Shown: positions 18,551-29,071 of the stretch, piece by piece
Layout: each line of letters opens with the position of its first letter
Position numbering within the stretch: position 1 is the first letter of the stretch
DNA from: Helicobacter bilis
GTDB lineage: Bacteria; Campylobacterota; Campylobacteria; Campylobacterales; Helicobacteraceae
Assembly: GCF_001999985.1 (NCBI RefSeq)
Contig: NZ_CP019645.1
Span: 1,922,001-1,986,000 of the forward strand
DNA length: 64,000 bases
Direction of reading: 5' to 3'
The notes under the pieces: generated by a model
The model's database searches: none
What the model was told of the DNA's origin: nothing
The model's input: only the letters and a program-made list of their open reading frames with translations
Position numbers and translations under genes: made by a program

Positions 18551-20005
18551 CTACAACGCAAATAAATCACTAAATTCATTAAACGCCATAGATTCTAGCT
18601 TGGCTTGATTTTCACACACTGCCTTAATCTGTTCGCATTTTTTGGGGCTAAGTTTTAGGGCGATATTGCGTTCAAACTTCGCCACTAACACAGGGATACC
18701 CTCACTTCTTCGGCGTTTATGCCCGATAGGATACTCTACTTCCACCTTTTCGCTCTTGCTGCCATCTTTGTAGAAAATCTGCACCGCATTAGCGATTGAT
18801 CGTTTATCCGCCTCTAAATACTCGCGTGTATAGCGATCATCGACTTCTACTACCATTTTATTCCGCAAGGCGTCAATGCGTGTATCACTCGCCACAGAGT
18901 CTTCATAATCTTCAGCGGTTAGTCGCCCAAACACAAGCGGCACAGCCACCATATACTGAATGCAGTGATCCCTATCAGCAGGGTTTGCAAGCTCGCCGAC
19001 TTTGTTAATGATTCTATGTCCAGATTCTTGAGTGGTGATTACAATTTTTTCAATAGAATCTAGTCTGTCTTTGACTTCATTATGCAGTTTCAACGCGCAT
19101 TCTACCGCCGTTTGCGCGTGGAATTCCGCTGGGAAGCTGATTTTAAACAGCACATTTTCCATTACATAGCTGCCAAATTCTTGCGGGATAGTGAGCTTTT
19201 TGCCTTTCATTTTCACATCTTCAAATCCCCAAAACTCCGCACTCAACGCACTTGGATAGCCCATTTCTCCGCTTAAGGCTTTCAAGGCTAGATTTACGCC
19301 CCTTGAGCTTGCATCTCCTGCCGCCCAGCTTTTGCGTGAGCCTGTGTTTGGTGCGTGGCGATATGTCCGCAACGCCCCGCCATCAATGAATGCGTGGCTT
19401 ACTGCGTTTCGCACTTCTTCAAAGCTCCCACCAAGCATAGCACACGCCACAGCAGTAGAAGCGATCCTAACAAGCAGCACGTGGTCTAGCCCCACTTTGT
19501 TAAAGCAGTTTTCTAACGCTAACACACCTTGAATCTCGTGAGCTTTAATCATCGCACTTAGCACATCTTTGACTTTCAAAGGCTCTTTGCCTTCAGCAAT
19601 ATTTTTGCGGCTTAGATAGTCAGCTACCGCCCAAATCGCCCCTAGATTATCGCTTGGGTGTCCCCACTCTGCAGCTAACCAAGTGTCATTAAAATCAAGC
19701 CACCTAACCATTGCTCCTACATTAAACGCCGCTCGCTCTGGCTCTAGCTGATAGCTAGTCCCCGGGATCTTTGCTCCCAAAGGGCGAAACTCCGCGCCCT
19801 CAACAACAGGTCCTAGAAGCTTTGTGCAAGCTGGAAAGTTTAATGCCAAAAGTCCGCAGCCTATGGTATCCATAAGGCAGTATCTCGCTGTATCATAGGC
19901 TAAAGGGGAGTTAATTTTATACTCCAACGCATAGCGCGCAATTTTTGTTAGCAGCTCATCAAACTCCGGTCGTTTGGTATCCAATGTTCCCATATCGGCA
20001 CTCAT
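18551..20005 (-). CDS. prpD: 2-Methylcitrate dehydratase
   Basis: It dehydrates 2-methylcitrate to 2-methyl-cis-aconitate in propionate breakdown. The 484-residue product is a full-length MmgE/PrpD-family protein with RWLDFNDTWLAAEWGHPSDN near residue 90 and RKSWAAGDASSRGVNLAL near 225, both conserved. It is the last gene of prpE-prpB-prpC-prpD and is separated from prpC by 449 bases holding two inverted repeats. No acnD or prpF is nearby, so rehydration of the product would rely on an aconitase elsewhere. The DNA is visibly richer in G+C than the flanks. Confidence 0.5.
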   Translation of the reverse strand: MSADMGTLDTKRPEFDELLTKIARYALEYKINSPLAYDTARYCLMDTIGCGLLALNFPACTKLLGPVVEGAEFRPLGAKIPGTSYQLEPERAAFNVGAMVRWLDFNDTWLAAEWGHPSDNLGAIWAVADYLSRKNIAEGKEPLKVKDVLSAMIKAHEIQGVLALENCFNKVGLDHVLLVRIASTAVACAMLGGSFEEVRNAVSHAFIDGGALRTYRHAPNTGSRKSWAAGDASSRGVNLALKALSGEMGYPSALSAEFWGFEDVKMKGKKLTIPQEFGSYVMENVLFKISFPAEFHAQTAVECALKLHNEVKDRLDSIEKIVITTQESGHRIINKVGELANPADRDHCIQYMVAVPLVFGRLTAEDYEDSVASDTRIDALRNKMVVEVDDRYTREYLEADKRSIANAVQIFYKDGSKSEKVEVEYPIGHKRRRSEGIPVLVAKFERNIALKLSPKKCEQIKAVCENQAKLESMAFNEFSDLFAL

Positions 20006-20037
20006 TGTGTTCTCCTTGTAGTAAAGTTAAAAATTAT

Positions 20038-20195
20038 GTCCGCCTTGCCTTTGCGGTTAAAATCGCGGATTCTGCGTTCGCCAACTTCGGCACTACCGCT
20101 TAAGGTAGCTTCTCGTTGGCTCACTTGGTGCAGACGAAGTCAAACCCGTCTAACGCAAAAACCACGATTTTTCCTCGCAAAATCAAGGCGTAGCA
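20038..20195. repeat. Palindromic repeat element in the prpC-prpD gap
   Basis: The arms AAAATCGCGGATTCTGCGTT (20059-20078) and, reverse-complemented, AAAATCGTGGTTTTTGCGTT (20152-20171) match at 16 of 20. Flanking CGCCTTG and TTTGCG blocks and an inner GCCAAC/GTTGGC pair continue the symmetry, with CTACC-GCTTAA-GGTAG at the centre (20093-20108). It is more GC-rich than the usual intergenic DNA here and carries only a spurious ORF. It is probably a dispersed repeat inserted in the operon. Confidence 0.5.
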
Positions 20196-20377
20196 GAAAA
20201 TTTTCAAATCAAATAACTCTGCTATTTATGTTATTTTAGAATCTAGATTCTAGATTCACCGCCACTGATTGCCAAGCCAAATAGTTAGATTCCCACTCGG
20301 CAAAATACAAACCATCTAAGTAGCAAAACCGCACTCCTAAGCGTTAAAGATTTTGTGATGATTTTGTGGGTTGTCAA

Positions 20378-20426
20378 GGCGTGGGCGAAGGGATTTACCT
20401 TGAGTGGTAATGAGCAAGCCCACGCC
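20378..20426. other. Inverted repeat just after prpC
   Basis: GGCGTGGGC (20378-20386) and GCCCACGCC (20418-20426) are perfect 9-bp arms around 31 bases, 29 bases beyond the prpC stop. There is no T-run, so an mRNA-stabilising or attenuating stem fits better than a classical terminator. It could lower prpD expression relative to prpEBC. Confidence 0.5.
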
Positions 20427-20454
20427 GCAGACTCCCGCAAAAGCACGCAAAAGA

Positions 20455-21609
20455 TTAACGCTTATCCATAGGGATAAACGCTTTGTTTTCTGGTCCTGTG
20501 TATTGCGAACTAGGTCTAATTAACTTATTATTCCCCCTTTGCTCAAAAATATGTGCCAGCCACCCTGCCGTGCGTGAAAAGATAAAAATCGGCGTGAAAT
20601 ACGGCGTGGGAATCCCCATAAAGTGATACGCACTTGCGCTATAAAAATCAAGATTAGGGAAAAGCTTCTTTTGCTCCCACATTACCTTTTCTATCGCTTC
20701 ACTTATGGGGTATAGCCCCTTTGTGTCTTTCACATCATCACTCAATTTTTTACTCCACGCCTTAATCACCACATTTCGTGGGTCTTTCTCCACATATACG
20801 CGATGTCCAAAGCCCATAATCTTATCTTTTCTAGCAAGTTTGTCTAAAATCCCCTGCGTTGCTTGCTCTGGTGTTTTAAACTCCTCTATCAAATCCATCG
20901 CCGCTTCATTCGCTCCGCCGTGCAGTGGTCCCCTTAACGCCCCAATCGCCCCTGTGATTCCCGCATACACATCAGACATTGTCGCAGTAATCACCCTTGC
21001 GGTAAATGTAGAGGCGTTAAACTCGTGTTCTGCATACAGGATTAGACTAGCGTGCATAGCCTTTACCCATAGCTCTTTTGGCTCTTTTTGGTGCAGGGAT
21101 TCTAGGAAATACCCGGCGATAGAATCTTGCTTAGATTCTGTGCTTATCTCCTTGCCGCTTGTGTGATAATGATGCCAGAAAGTCAGCACACTTGGGAAAA
21201 TCCCTAAAAGCCTTGTGCCAATTCTCTGCTGATTTGGAAAAGATGCTTTAAATACATCATATTCTTCAGGCTCTAAGCAGCCAAGCGTAGAACAAGCTGT
21301 CCGCATAATATCCATAGGGTGTGCGTCTTTTGGCAGAAGCTTTAGCACTTCTTTTAGCTCTTTTGGTAAGCTTCGTGCGGCTATTAGCTCCTTTTTGAAC
21401 GATTCTAGCTCTGCCTTATTAGGAAGCTTTTCTTTTAATAGCAAATATGCCACTTCCTCAAACTCACAATGCTCGGCTAAATCATAAATATCATATCCTC
21501 TGTAATTTAGCCCGTGTCCTGTGCCACAAGTGCAGATAGCGGATTCTCCTGCGCTTATCCCTGCTAAGCCGCCGACTTTTTTTGCCACTTTTTCCGTTGG
21601 TGCTGCCAT
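20455..21609 (-). CDS. prpC: 2-Methylcitrate synthase
   Basis: It condenses propionyl-CoA with oxaloacetate to 2-methylcitrate. The 384-residue product is a short citrate-synthase-fold enzyme. It has GLNYRGYDIYDLAEHCEFEE near the N-terminus, GPLHGGANEA (catalytic His region, about 230) and MGFGHRVYVEKDPR (second His, about 270) followed by LDFYSASAY with the catalytic Asp. Position inside prpEBCD and the short length favour methylcitrate synthase over citrate synthase. It lies 30 bases after prpB. Confidence 0.5.
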   Translation of the reverse strand: MAAPTEKVAKKVGGLAGISAGESAICTCGTGHGLNYRGYDIYDLAEHCEFEEVAYLLLKEKLPNKAELESFKKELIAARSLPKELKEVLKLLPKDAHPMDIMRTACSTLGCLEPEEYDVFKASFPNQQRIGTRLLGIFPSVLTFWHHYHTSGKEISTESKQDSIAGYFLESLHQKEPKELWVKAMHASLILYAEHEFNASTFTARVITATMSDVYAGITGAIGALRGPLHGGANEAAMDLIEEFKTPEQATQGILDKLARKDKIMGFGHRVYVEKDPRNVVIKAWSKKLSDDVKDTKGLYPISEAIEKVMWEQKKLFPNLDFYSASAYHFMGIPTPYFTPIFIFSRTAGWLAHIFEQRGNNKLIRPSSQYTGPENKAFIPMDKR

Positions 21610-21639
21610 TTTCTATCCTTTTCTTTAGATTTAGTGTGG

Positions 21640-22515
21640 TTATTTTTTGCTTTTAAAGAGTGTATCGAGCTTTTGCTCATACTCGTGGTAGCCAAGCATT
21701 TCATACAGCTCATCGCGTGTTTGCATAGAATCTATGCTATTTTTCTGTGAGCCATTGTTGATAATATCTTTGAAAACCGCTAATGCCGCCTTATTCATCG
21801 CCCTTGCTGCTGATAGGGGGTAAAGCACCATAGAGATTCCTACATTTGCTAGCTCATCTTTTGTGAAATAAGGCGTCTTGCCAAACTCTGTGATATTTGC
21901 TAGCACTGGCACTTTTATCACATCAGTAAATTGCTTATACTCTTCTAGCGTGTGGATTGCCTCAGCAAATATCATATCCGCCCCTGCTTCTACATAAGCT
22001 AACGCCCTATCAATCGCTGCGTTTTGCCCCTCACTTGCGTGGGCATCAGTCCTTGCCATTACCACAAAACTAGAATCTATTTTTGCGTCCATCGCCGCTT
22101 TTATCCTATCACACATCTCTTCTTTGCTTACAAGCTCTTTATTTGGGCGGTGTCCGCAGCGTTTTTGCGCGACTTGGTCTTCTATGTGGCAGCCCGCTGC
22201 TCCACTTCGCGTTAAGTCTTTAATCGTCCTAGCGATGTTAAATGCCCCACCCCAGCCAGTGTCCGCATCTACAAGCAAGGGCAAATCACTCACTGCTGTA
22301 ATGCGGCGCACATCAATGCAGACATCTTCTAGTGAGCTAATGCCAAGATCAGGCACACCTAAACTCATCGCCGCTAATGCCCCACCGCTTAAGTAAAGAG
22401 CCTTTGCGCCGCTTTTTTGTGCCTGTATAGCAGAGTAGGCGTTAATCACACCTATGATTTGCAAAGGATTATTTTCCTTTAATGCTTCTCTAAATTTTTG
22501 TCCTGCTGTTTTCAT
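21640..22515 (-). CDS. prpB: 2-Methylisocitrate lyase
   Basis: It cleaves 2-methylisocitrate to pyruvate and succinate, the last step of the methylcitrate cycle. The 291-residue product belongs to the ICL/PEPM superfamily. It has [13 protein letters not shown] (metal site), [20 protein letters not shown] (the KRCGH catalytic loop with its Cys) and [13 protein letters not shown]. Its ATG overlaps the prpE stop by four bases, showing translational coupling. Confidence 0.5.
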   Translation of the reverse strand: MKTAGQKFREALKENNPLQIIGVINAYSAIQAQKSGAKALYLSGGALAAMSLGVPDLGISSLEDVCIDVRRITAVSDLPLLVDADTGWGGAFNIARTIKDLTRSGAAGCHIEDQVAQKRCGHRPNKELVSKEEMCDRIKAAMDAKIDSSFVVMARTDAHASEGQNAAIDRALAYVEAGADMIFAEAIHTLEEYKQFTDVIKVPVLANITEFGKTPYFTKDELANVGISMVLYPLSAARAMNKAALAVFKDIINNGSQKNSIDSMQTRDELYEMLGYHEYEQKLDTLFKSKK

Positions 22516-24425
22516 TTTGCCTCCTTTATGGTTTTAGATTTTGGATAGCCAAGATTTGCCAATGCTTTCTCAATCTCTGGCAGCACACTAGAATCTTCAA
22601 TCGTGCTAGGTATTTTCCATTCATTGCCATCAGCAATATCACGCATTGTGCCGCGCAGGATTTTACCACTTCTAGTCTTTGGTAGTCGTGCTACTACCGC
22701 TACAATATGCAATGAAGCCACCGCACCAATCTCTTCTCTCACAAGCTGCACAATGCCTTCGCATAAGCTCTGTGTATCTCTTTCCAGCCCATCTTTTAGC
22801 ACGACAAAGGCTAGTGGGATCTCGCCCTTTAACTCATTATTTACGCCAATTACCGCACATTCTGCAATATCTGGGTGCTTAGCAATGGCTTCTTCCATAC
22901 CGCCAGTTGATAGTCTGTGTCCTGCGACATTGATAACGCCATCCATTCGCCCCATTACAAACACATAGCCATCTTTGTCAATGTAGCCACTATCGCCGGT
23001 GAGATAGTAGCCCGGATAGTGATTAAGATAGGAGTTTTTATACCTTGTATCATCGCCCCAGATTCCCATTAGACACGCAGGGGGCAAGGGCAGCTTAATC
23101 ACAAGATTGCCTAGCTTACCAGCCTTGCACTCTTTACCTTCTTCATCTAGGACTTTGAGATTAAATCCGGGCATTGGCTTTGTGGGAGAGCCGGGCTTTA
23201 CAGGCATTTGCTCTAATCCTAGCGGATTTGCCGCGATTGCCCAGCCGGTTTCTGTCTGCCACCAGTGATCAATCACTGGCTTTTTAACAAGCTTTTCAAT
23301 CCATTTTAGCGTATCGCTATCGCATCTCTCTCCAGCGACAAAGACTGCCTTAAGTGAGCTAATATCATATTTTTTCAGCCATTCACCTTTAGAATCTTCT
23401 TTTTTAATCGCTCTAAATGCCGTTGGTGCGGAGAACAAAATATTGACTTTATACTCTTGCACCACTCGCCAGAATGCTCCCGGATTTGGCGTTTTAACCG
23501 GCTTTCCTTCATATACAATAGTCGTGCAGCCATTCATCAAAGTGCCATAGACAATATAGCTATGCCCTACAACCCAGCCTACATCACTTGCCGCCCAAAA
23601 TACATCGCCGGGCTTTGCGTTATAGATATTATCCATTGACCACTTCATCGCCACAGAATGCCCGCCATTACTGCGGATAACGCCCTTTGGCTTACCAGTC
23701 GTGCCAGAAGTATAAAGCACATAAAGCGGATCAGTCGCATCAACAGGCACACACTCAACAGGATCTGTTTTTTCCTCTTCACTTGCCCAATCCACATCAC
23801 GCCAAGGTAGCATATTCGCCCTCTCTTGTGGGCGTTGCCAAATAAGACAAGTGGTAGGCTTATGGCTAGAGCTTTTTATCGCTTCATCAAGTGTTGGCTT
23901 ATACTTAATCACGCGAGAGACTTCAATACCACAAGAAGCACTCATAATAACGCGTGGCTTTGCATCCTCAATCCTAGCTGCCAACTCGTGTGCGGCAAAT
24001 CCACCAAAGACCACGCTATGAATCGCCCCAATCCTAGCACAAGCAAGCATTGCAATCACTGCTTCTGGAATCATAGGCATATAGATAAGCACTCTATCGC
24101 CTTTTACCACGCCTTTATTGACTAAGATTCCAGCGGTTTTTGCCACTCTTTTGCGTAATTCTTTATAGGTGTAAGACTTTTTTGTGTCCGTTACAGGCGA
24201 GTCGTAATGCAAAGCCACTTGATCACCTCTGCCATTTTCTATATGCAAATCAAGGGCGTTGTAGCAGGTATTCATACACCCACCGACAAACCACCGATAA
24301 TGATCATTCACAACATCAAGCACCTTATCCCATTCGTGATACCAATGCACTTTTTTAGCAGCTTCTGCCCAGAAGGCTTCTGGATTTTCAATGGATTGTT
24401 TATACACTTCTTCATATACCGACAT
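22512..24425 (-). CDS. prpE: Propionate-CoA ligase
   Basis: It activates propionate with ATP and CoA to propionyl-CoA. The 637-residue acyl-AMP ligase has the AMP-binding motif [12 protein letters not shown] (about 235), [23 protein letters not shown], and the C-terminal [13 protein letters not shown] with the regulatory Lys. Its place as first gene of the prp operon favours propionate as substrate, although acetyl-CoA synthetase is the nearest alternative. No regulator of the PrpR type is adjacent. Confidence 0.5.
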   Translation of the reverse strand: MSVYEEVYKQSIENPEAFWAEAAKKVHWYHEWDKVLDVVNDHYRWFVGGCMNTCYNALDLHIENGRGDQVALHYDSPVTDTKKSYTYKELRKRVAKTAGILVNKGVVKGDRVLIYMPMIPEAVIAMLACARIGAIHSVVFGGFAAHELAARIEDAKPRVIMSASCGIEVSRVIKYKPTLDEAIKSSSHKPTTCLIWQRPQERANMLPWRDVDWASEEEKTDPVECVPVDATDPLYVLYTSGTTGKPKGVIRSNGGHSVAMKWSMDNIYNAKPGDVFWAASDVGWVVGHSYIVYGTLMNGCTTIVYEGKPVKTPNPGAFWRVVQEYKVNILFSAPTAFRAIKKEDSKGEWLKKYDISSLKAVFVAGERCDSDTLKWIEKLVKKPVIDHWWQTETGWAIAANPLGLEQMPVKPGSPTKPMPGFNLKVLDEEGKECKAGKLGNLVIKLPLPPACLMGIWGDDTRYKNSYLNHYPGYYLTGDSGYIDKDGYVFVMGRMDGVINVAGHRLSTGGMEEAIAKHPDIAECAVIGVNNELKGEIPLAFVVLKDGLERDTQSLCEGIVQLVREEIGAVASLHIVAVVARLPKTRSGKILRGTMRDIADGNEWKIPSTIEDSSVLPEIEKALANLGYPKSKTIKEAK

Positions 24426-24902
24426 CTATATCTCCTTTAAGTAAGATGAAAGGTTTTTACGCAGATTTGATAGCATGGCTACAAACTGATTCTTATCAAA
24501 TAAAAATATTTTATGTAAAGAAAAATGGTGATTAACAGAAAATTTATTTTGCGAGAAAGAATTTTGTAATAAAAAAGTTATGATACAAATTTTTATAATA
24601 TAAAGTGGGTTAAAATTAGAAGCTCTACTTAAAGTATTGAATATTTTTCTACAAAAAATACTATCTAAAACACAAATGCAACACATATCTGTCCTTTATA
24701 TTCCTACTTTCATAACTTTATTGCTTTTTTATGCCTTTATTCTAATTTATCTAATTTTTAACATTTTTGTCAATAATTGCTTTTTATTTTGTATAAAATT
24801 TTTTATTTGTTAAAAATTATCCATGAGAGATATTGTAAGAAAATTGCGATAAATTACCGCTACAACCTTATTTGTCATTGCAAATGATACATATAAAATG
24901 GA
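24426..24902. other. Divergent promoter region between prpE and obg
   Basis: About 480 very AT-rich bases with no convincing gene. It must carry the prp promoter on the minus strand, for which I see only weak candidates near 24590-24600, and it ends at the obg -10 box. Confidence 0.5.
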
Positions 24903-24908
24903 TATAAT
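24903..24908 (+). promoter_or_regulatory. -10 box of obg
   Basis: TATAAT 66 bases before the obg ATG, preceded by ATGGA; no clear -35. Confidence 0.5.
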
Positions 24909-24973
24909 TTTATGTGATAAAAGGTAAAATTTTATAGTAACATATTGTAACAATATAGAAAAAAGGAATACTT

Positions 24974-26203
24974 ATGTTTGTTGATAGTGTATCAATTTTT
25001 ATTGGATCTGGACATGGTGGGGCTGGTGCGGTTAGCTTTAGAAGAGAAAAATTTGTCATTCAAGGCGGTCCTGATGGTGGCGATGGTGGTCGTGGTGGTG
25101 ATGTGTATTTTTTAGTGGATAAAAACACAACTACACTTGCAAAATTTCGCGGACACAAAAAGTTTTTAGCTGGGAATGGAATGCCCGGTATGGGTAAAAA
25201 TTGCAATGGAAAAAAGGGTAAAGACATAGTCATTAAAGTCCCACCCGGCACACAAATAATTAATGAAGAAAATAATGAAATACTGCTTGATTTACTCATA
25301 GATGGAGAGAAAGTAAAATTACTTAGTGGCGGTAAAGGTGGGCTTGGCAATACACACTTTAAAAATGCGAGTAATCAACGCCCAACTTATGCACAAAAAG
25401 GACTACCGGGCATATCCTTGCAAGTGCGTTTAGAACTAAAATTAATCGCTGATATAGCCCTTGTTGGATTCCCAAATGTTGGCAAATCAAGCCTTATTTC
25501 CACAATCACAAACGCACGACCAAAAATCGCTGATTATGCCTTTACTACGCTTATCCCAAATCTAGGTGTAGTGGATATTGACGATTTGCATTCATTTGTT
25601 ATCGCTGATATTCCGGGATTAATACAGGGGGCTAGCACAGGCAAAGGGCTTGGCTTACAATTTTTACAACATATAGAACGCACAAAGCTATTACTATTTA
25701 TGCTTGATTCTTCATATTTTACTATGAATATGGCACAAGATATTGATACAACAATGCCACAAGATTCTGATATAGAATCTTTATTTGCCACACGGGACTT
25801 AGCACATAAGTCTTTGCTAAATCAATTTAGTGTGCTTTACAACGAGCTTTTATGTTACGCTCCAAAACTTGCAAATAGATATTATGCGATAGCTTTTACA
25901 AAAAGCGATGTGGAGTTATATGAGAGTTTTTGCGACTTTTCTTTTAAACAACACGAAAACTTACAATTGCAAACAAAAGCCTATATTTCACAACCACTGC
26001 TTGACTTTATAGAGAATGGAATCTCTATGGATTCTATAAAAGATGATACAAGCAAAGAAGAAAATTGTATCAATAATGAAAAAGGCAAAGGCAACTCATC
26101 ACTAAAACCCCCGCTTTTCATTCTGCCTATATCAAGTGCTACGCATTGTAATTTAGAATCTCTAAAAACTTTGCTTTACTTTGCATTACAGGGGATTGGG
26201 TAA
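24974..26203 (+). CDS. obg: Obg/CgtA ribosome-associated GTPase
   Basis: Obg is an essential GTPase that binds the large ribosomal subunit and links ribosome assembly to growth. The 409-residue product has the Gly-rich Obg fold ([29 protein letters not shown]) over about 1-157. The GTPase domain follows, with G1 GFPNVGKSS (about 165), G3 [10 protein letters not shown] and a G4-like FTKSD. A Ser/Asp-rich stretch near 350 ([11 protein letters not shown]) is longer than usual, in keeping with low-complexity insertions in other proteins here. The length is otherwise normal. Confidence 0.5.
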   Translation: MFVDSVSIFIGSGHGGAGAVSFRREKFVIQGGPDGGDGGRGGDVYFLVDKNTTTLAKFRGHKKFLAGNGMPGMGKNCNGKKGKDIVIKVPPGTQIINEENNEILLDLLIDGEKVKLLSGGKGGLGNTHFKNASNQRPTYAQKGLPGISLQVRLELKLIADIALVGFPNVGKSSLISTITNARPKIADYAFTTLIPNLGVVDIDDLHSFVIADIPGLIQGASTGKGLGLQFLQHIERTKLLLFMLDSSYFTMNMAQDIDTTMPQDSDIESLFATRDLAHKSLLNQFSVLYNELLCYAPKLANRYYAIAFTKSDVELYESFCDFSFKQHENLQLQTKAYISQPLLDFIENGISMDSIKDDTSKEENCINNEKGKGNSSLKPPLFILPISSATHCNLESLKTLLYFALQGIG

Positions 26204-26288
26204 AGCTAGTCATCTTGTGTGGGTTGTAAAGCAGATATGGCATAATAGAATCTAAAATTTATAATATAATTCCTGTCGATTGCAATAG

Positions 26289-26335
26289 AATCTTGTTGCC
26301 TTAGTCTTATTTAGTAAGATTATTACAACAAGATT
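26289..26335 (+). promoter_or_regulatory. Leader hairpin before the repeat-protein gene
   Basis: AATCTTGTTG (26289-26298) pairs perfectly with CAACAAGATT (26326-26335), and an inner CTTA/TAAG extends the stem. It ends 29 bases before the ATG at 26365 and lies 86 bases after obg, so it could terminate obg or control the next gene. Confidence 0.5.
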
Positions 26336-26364
26336 TGAAAGATTCTAATTTTAAAGGGACTGAT

Positions 26365-27475
26365 ATGAAAAGAGTAGTAATATTTTTAAGTCTAGCTATA
26401 TTTAGCTATGCTGATGTAGCAAGTGATGCGATAATGTGTGATTATGGTGAGAGTTGTTTAAAAAGATATGACACACTTTTAACAAAGCTTTGTGATAATG
26501 GAAACAAAGAGGCATGTAATACTTTATCTAAACTTTATTATAATATACATGATTCAAGCAATGGCGACTACTACGCATGTAAAGCGGGTGTTAGCGAAAT
26601 GTGTCATAGCGATAGTGAAACCACAGATTCAAATAAAAGTGGTGAAACAAAAGATTCTATAAATGATTCCATAAGCAATTCTACAAATAACGAAATCAAC
26701 ACAGAAAAAGAAACACAAACTTGTATAACAGAAGAAGAGAGAATGCAGGGTTGTATGTATAAAGAGATATATAGCTATAATGGTAGTTACGAGTTAATCC
26801 CATATAAAAATGGTAAGAAAGAAGGCATAGAAAAAGATTATTATGAAAATGGTAATATTAAAACACAAACACCATATAAAAATGGTAATATGAATATTGA
26901 TGGTATTTATAAGAGATATTATTGAGAATGGAAAAGTAGAAGGGGAAATGCCATATAAGAATGGAAAAATTGAAGGTATATCAAGGCGGTATTATGAAAA
27001 TGGTAATCTTGAAACAGAAAGACCATATAAAAATGATAAGAGGGAGGGCGTAGAAAAATGGTATTATGAAAATGGTATGCTTTGGTGGGAAGCAGCATGG
27101 AAAAATGGTAGGCTTCATGGAAGTAGTAAGCAATACTATGAAAATGGCAACATTCAATTAGCAACCACATACTCAAATGGTAAAAAACAAGGAATACAAA
27201 AATGGTATTATGGAAATGGAAAATTAGTGGCTGAGATTCCATTCTTAGATGATAAGGCAAATGGAATCATAAAATACTATACCCTTCAAAATAAACTCGT
27301 GCAAGGGAAATATGTAACAGAACATAAACTTTTATGGCAAATCACCGCTCAAAAAGGAAAACTTGTAAATGGAAAATGTATGAGTGGTAAAGCTCTTACA
27401 AACTCACATTTAACAAAAGTTAAAAACGACATCGAAAAAGATGAAATAAATAATTGGCACACTCTTTGTCAATAA
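26365..27475 (+). pseudogene. Secreted SLR/MORN (YwqK-like) repeat protein, frameshifted
   Basis: The first frame starts with a signal peptide (MKRVVIFLSLAIFSYADVAS) and a Cys-rich stretch like Helicobacter Sel1/Hcp repeats (LCDNGNKEACNTLSKLYY). YwqK/MORN-type repeats (YYENGNIK, PYKNGKKEG) follow. At 26922 the frame ends in TAT TAT TGA. Removing one T gives YYENGKVEGEMPYKNGK, and the next frame carries six further repeats to 27475. The two halves therefore make one gene of about 370 codons broken by a single base. Whether this is real decay, a switch or an assembly error is not decidable here. The role of such proteins is unknown; Hcp proteins are secreted and Cys-rich. Confidence 0.5.
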
Positions 27476-27587
27476 ACCTTGTAATCCATTTAGCCACTCA
27501 TATGCCATATATGAGAATGAATTGCGATGATAAAATATCCAGCAAAATAGCTTTAGCATTGTTTTTATAATACAAAACTGCCATATA

Positions 27588-28349
27588 TCAATACTCTAAA
27601 TCCCTAAAAATCATAGGCATGTTTTGTTTAAAAGCATTATTTTGTATGCGTTTATGTAAAGAAGTAATCATGTCTTTATTATATTGTGTGAGATTTGTTA
27701 TATCTCCCCTAACTTTTTCATAAGATTCTAAGAATGGGTCTATTTCATCATAGCTATATCCTAGCTCATTTTCATCTGTTTGTCCTGCATATAGGTCAGC
27801 ACTTGGGGCTTTATCTATAATTTGTCTTGGAATCTCTAAGAGTTCTGCTAACATATAGATTTGTGTTTTATAGAGATTGCCTATTGGATTTATCGCACAT
27901 GCTAAGTCGCCAAATATCGTGCCATAGCCTAGCATAATCTCTGTCTTATTGCTTGTGCCTATGACTAATCTTTGCTCCATTTGTGCGATGTGATAGAGTG
28001 TTGCCATACGCATTCTAGAGCAGAAATTACCACGAGATAGCCTTGTGTGATCCTTATAAAGATTACAAAAAAGAGAATCAAAATCTTTAATTGGCAAAAT
28101 GGCATAATCTATCTTAAAAGATTCACACAAAAGTATAGAATCTTCAATGCTTTCCTTGCTAGAACTTGTTGAGGGCATAAGCAAAGCCTTAGTATTACCA
28201 CACAAAGCCTTATGACATAAAAGCGTAACAACCGCACTATCAATACCACCACTAAGCCCAATAACTACTTGCTTAAAGCCACGATTGCTAACTTCATTTT
28301 GTAAAAATGTGAATATAGAATCTAGAGTCTTTTGTGTAAGCTTTTGCAT
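27588..28349 (-). CDS. nadE: NH3-dependent NAD+ synthetase
   Basis: It amidates nicotinate adenine dinucleotide to NAD+ using ammonia and ATP. The 253-residue product has the PP-loop VVIGLSGGIDSAVVTLL (about 25-41), GTSNKTEIMLGYGT and KAPSADLYAGQTDENELG, all diagnostic. There is no glutaminase domain, so free ammonia is the donor. It is divergent from the petABC operon. Confidence 0.5.
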   Translation of the reverse strand: MQKLTQKTLDSIFTFLQNEVSNRGFKQVVIGLSGGIDSAVVTLLCHKALCGNTKALLMPSTSSSKESIEDSILLCESFKIDYAILPIKDFDSLFCNLYKDHTRLSRGNFCSRMRMATLYHIAQMEQRLVIGTSNKTEIMLGYGTIFGDLACAINPIGNLYKTQIYMLAELLEIPRQIIDKAPSADLYAGQTDENELGYSYDEIDPFLESYEKVRGDITNLTQYNKDMITSLHKRIQNNAFKQNMPMIFRDLEY

Positions 28350-28437
28350 GTAAATCCTTTATTGTAATAAATAATGAAAATGATTTTAAGTTAAGAAATA
28401 CGCCATTTTAACAATTTTTCTCAAATAAGTATGCGAA

Positions 28438-28443
28438 TATAAT
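28438..28443 (+). promoter_or_regulatory. -10 box of petABC
   Basis: TATAAT 104 bases before petA in an AT-rich leader, preceded by a CAATTTTTC stretch; the spacing implies a long 5' leader. Confidence 0.5.
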
Positions 28444-28546
28444 ATTGCTTTAAGTGTTTTTTTATTAGAATATTAGAGTTTTTTTGCGTTTTTTCTACGC
28501 AAAGGCAAGAATTTGAGATTTGTTTATTTCTTTGAAGGAGAAGATA

Positions 28547-29062
28547 ATGGCTGATGTGAAAAGGCGAGATTTCCTTGGCATGGCACTTGGCGGTGTAGCT
28601 GGTGCTGGTGCTATCGCTGCACTTGTTGCTATGAAAAAAACTTGGGATCCATTACCTAGCGTAGTTTCAGCTGGTTTTACCACCGTTGATGTTGCGGGTA
28701 TGCAAGAGGGTGAGATACGCGATACACAATGGCGTGGTAAGCCTGTATATATTATGAAAAAGAAGTCTGGCGATGAGATTTCACCTGCTAGAGATTTTGA
28801 GTTAGCTGGTGAGTATTATTGCATAGGTATTAAGATTTGCACGCATTTGGGCTGTATTCCAAACTGGAAAGCTAATGAGAATCTTTTTCATTGCCCATGC
28901 CATGGCGGACAATTTACCGGTGATGGTGTGAATATCGAGGGGACACCACCACCTAGACCTTTTGACATTCCTCCTTTTGCGATTAAAGGCGATACGACTT
29001 TAATATTAGGTGAGAGTGGCACAGAGTATGAAGCAATGCTAAAAGCTTCAGGTAATGCGTAA
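28547..29062 (+). CDS. petA: Rieske iron-sulphur subunit of the cytochrome bc1 complex
   Basis: It carries the [2Fe-2S] centre that takes electrons from menaquinol at the bc1 complex. The 171-residue product has a twin-Arg-like start (KRRDFLGMALGG) with a membrane anchor. The cluster boxes are CTHLGCIP (about 105) and CPCHGGQF (about 122), with the two Cys and two His ligands. The ATG at 28547 is preceded by GAAGGAGAAG. The gene is first of petABC, 9 bases before petB. Confidence 0.5.
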   Translation: MADVKRRDFLGMALGGVAGAGAIAALVAMKKTWDPLPSVVSAGFTTVDVAGMQEGEIRDTQWRGKPVYIMKKKSGDEISPARDFELAGEYYCIGIKICTHLGCIPNWKANENLFHCPCHGGQFTGDGVNIEGTPPPRPFDIPPFAIKGDTTLILGESGTEYEAMLKASGNA

Positions 29063-29071
29063 GGAGAATGT

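Noticed and set aside
20036..20239. A 67-codon plus-strand ORF between prpC and prpD
   Set aside because: It lies across the palindromic repeat and has Arg/Ser-rich, non-protein-like composition.
24426..24686. An 86-codon minus-strand ORF upstream of prpE
   Set aside because: AT-driven composition, no ribosome site and no domain; more likely the prp leader and promoter region.
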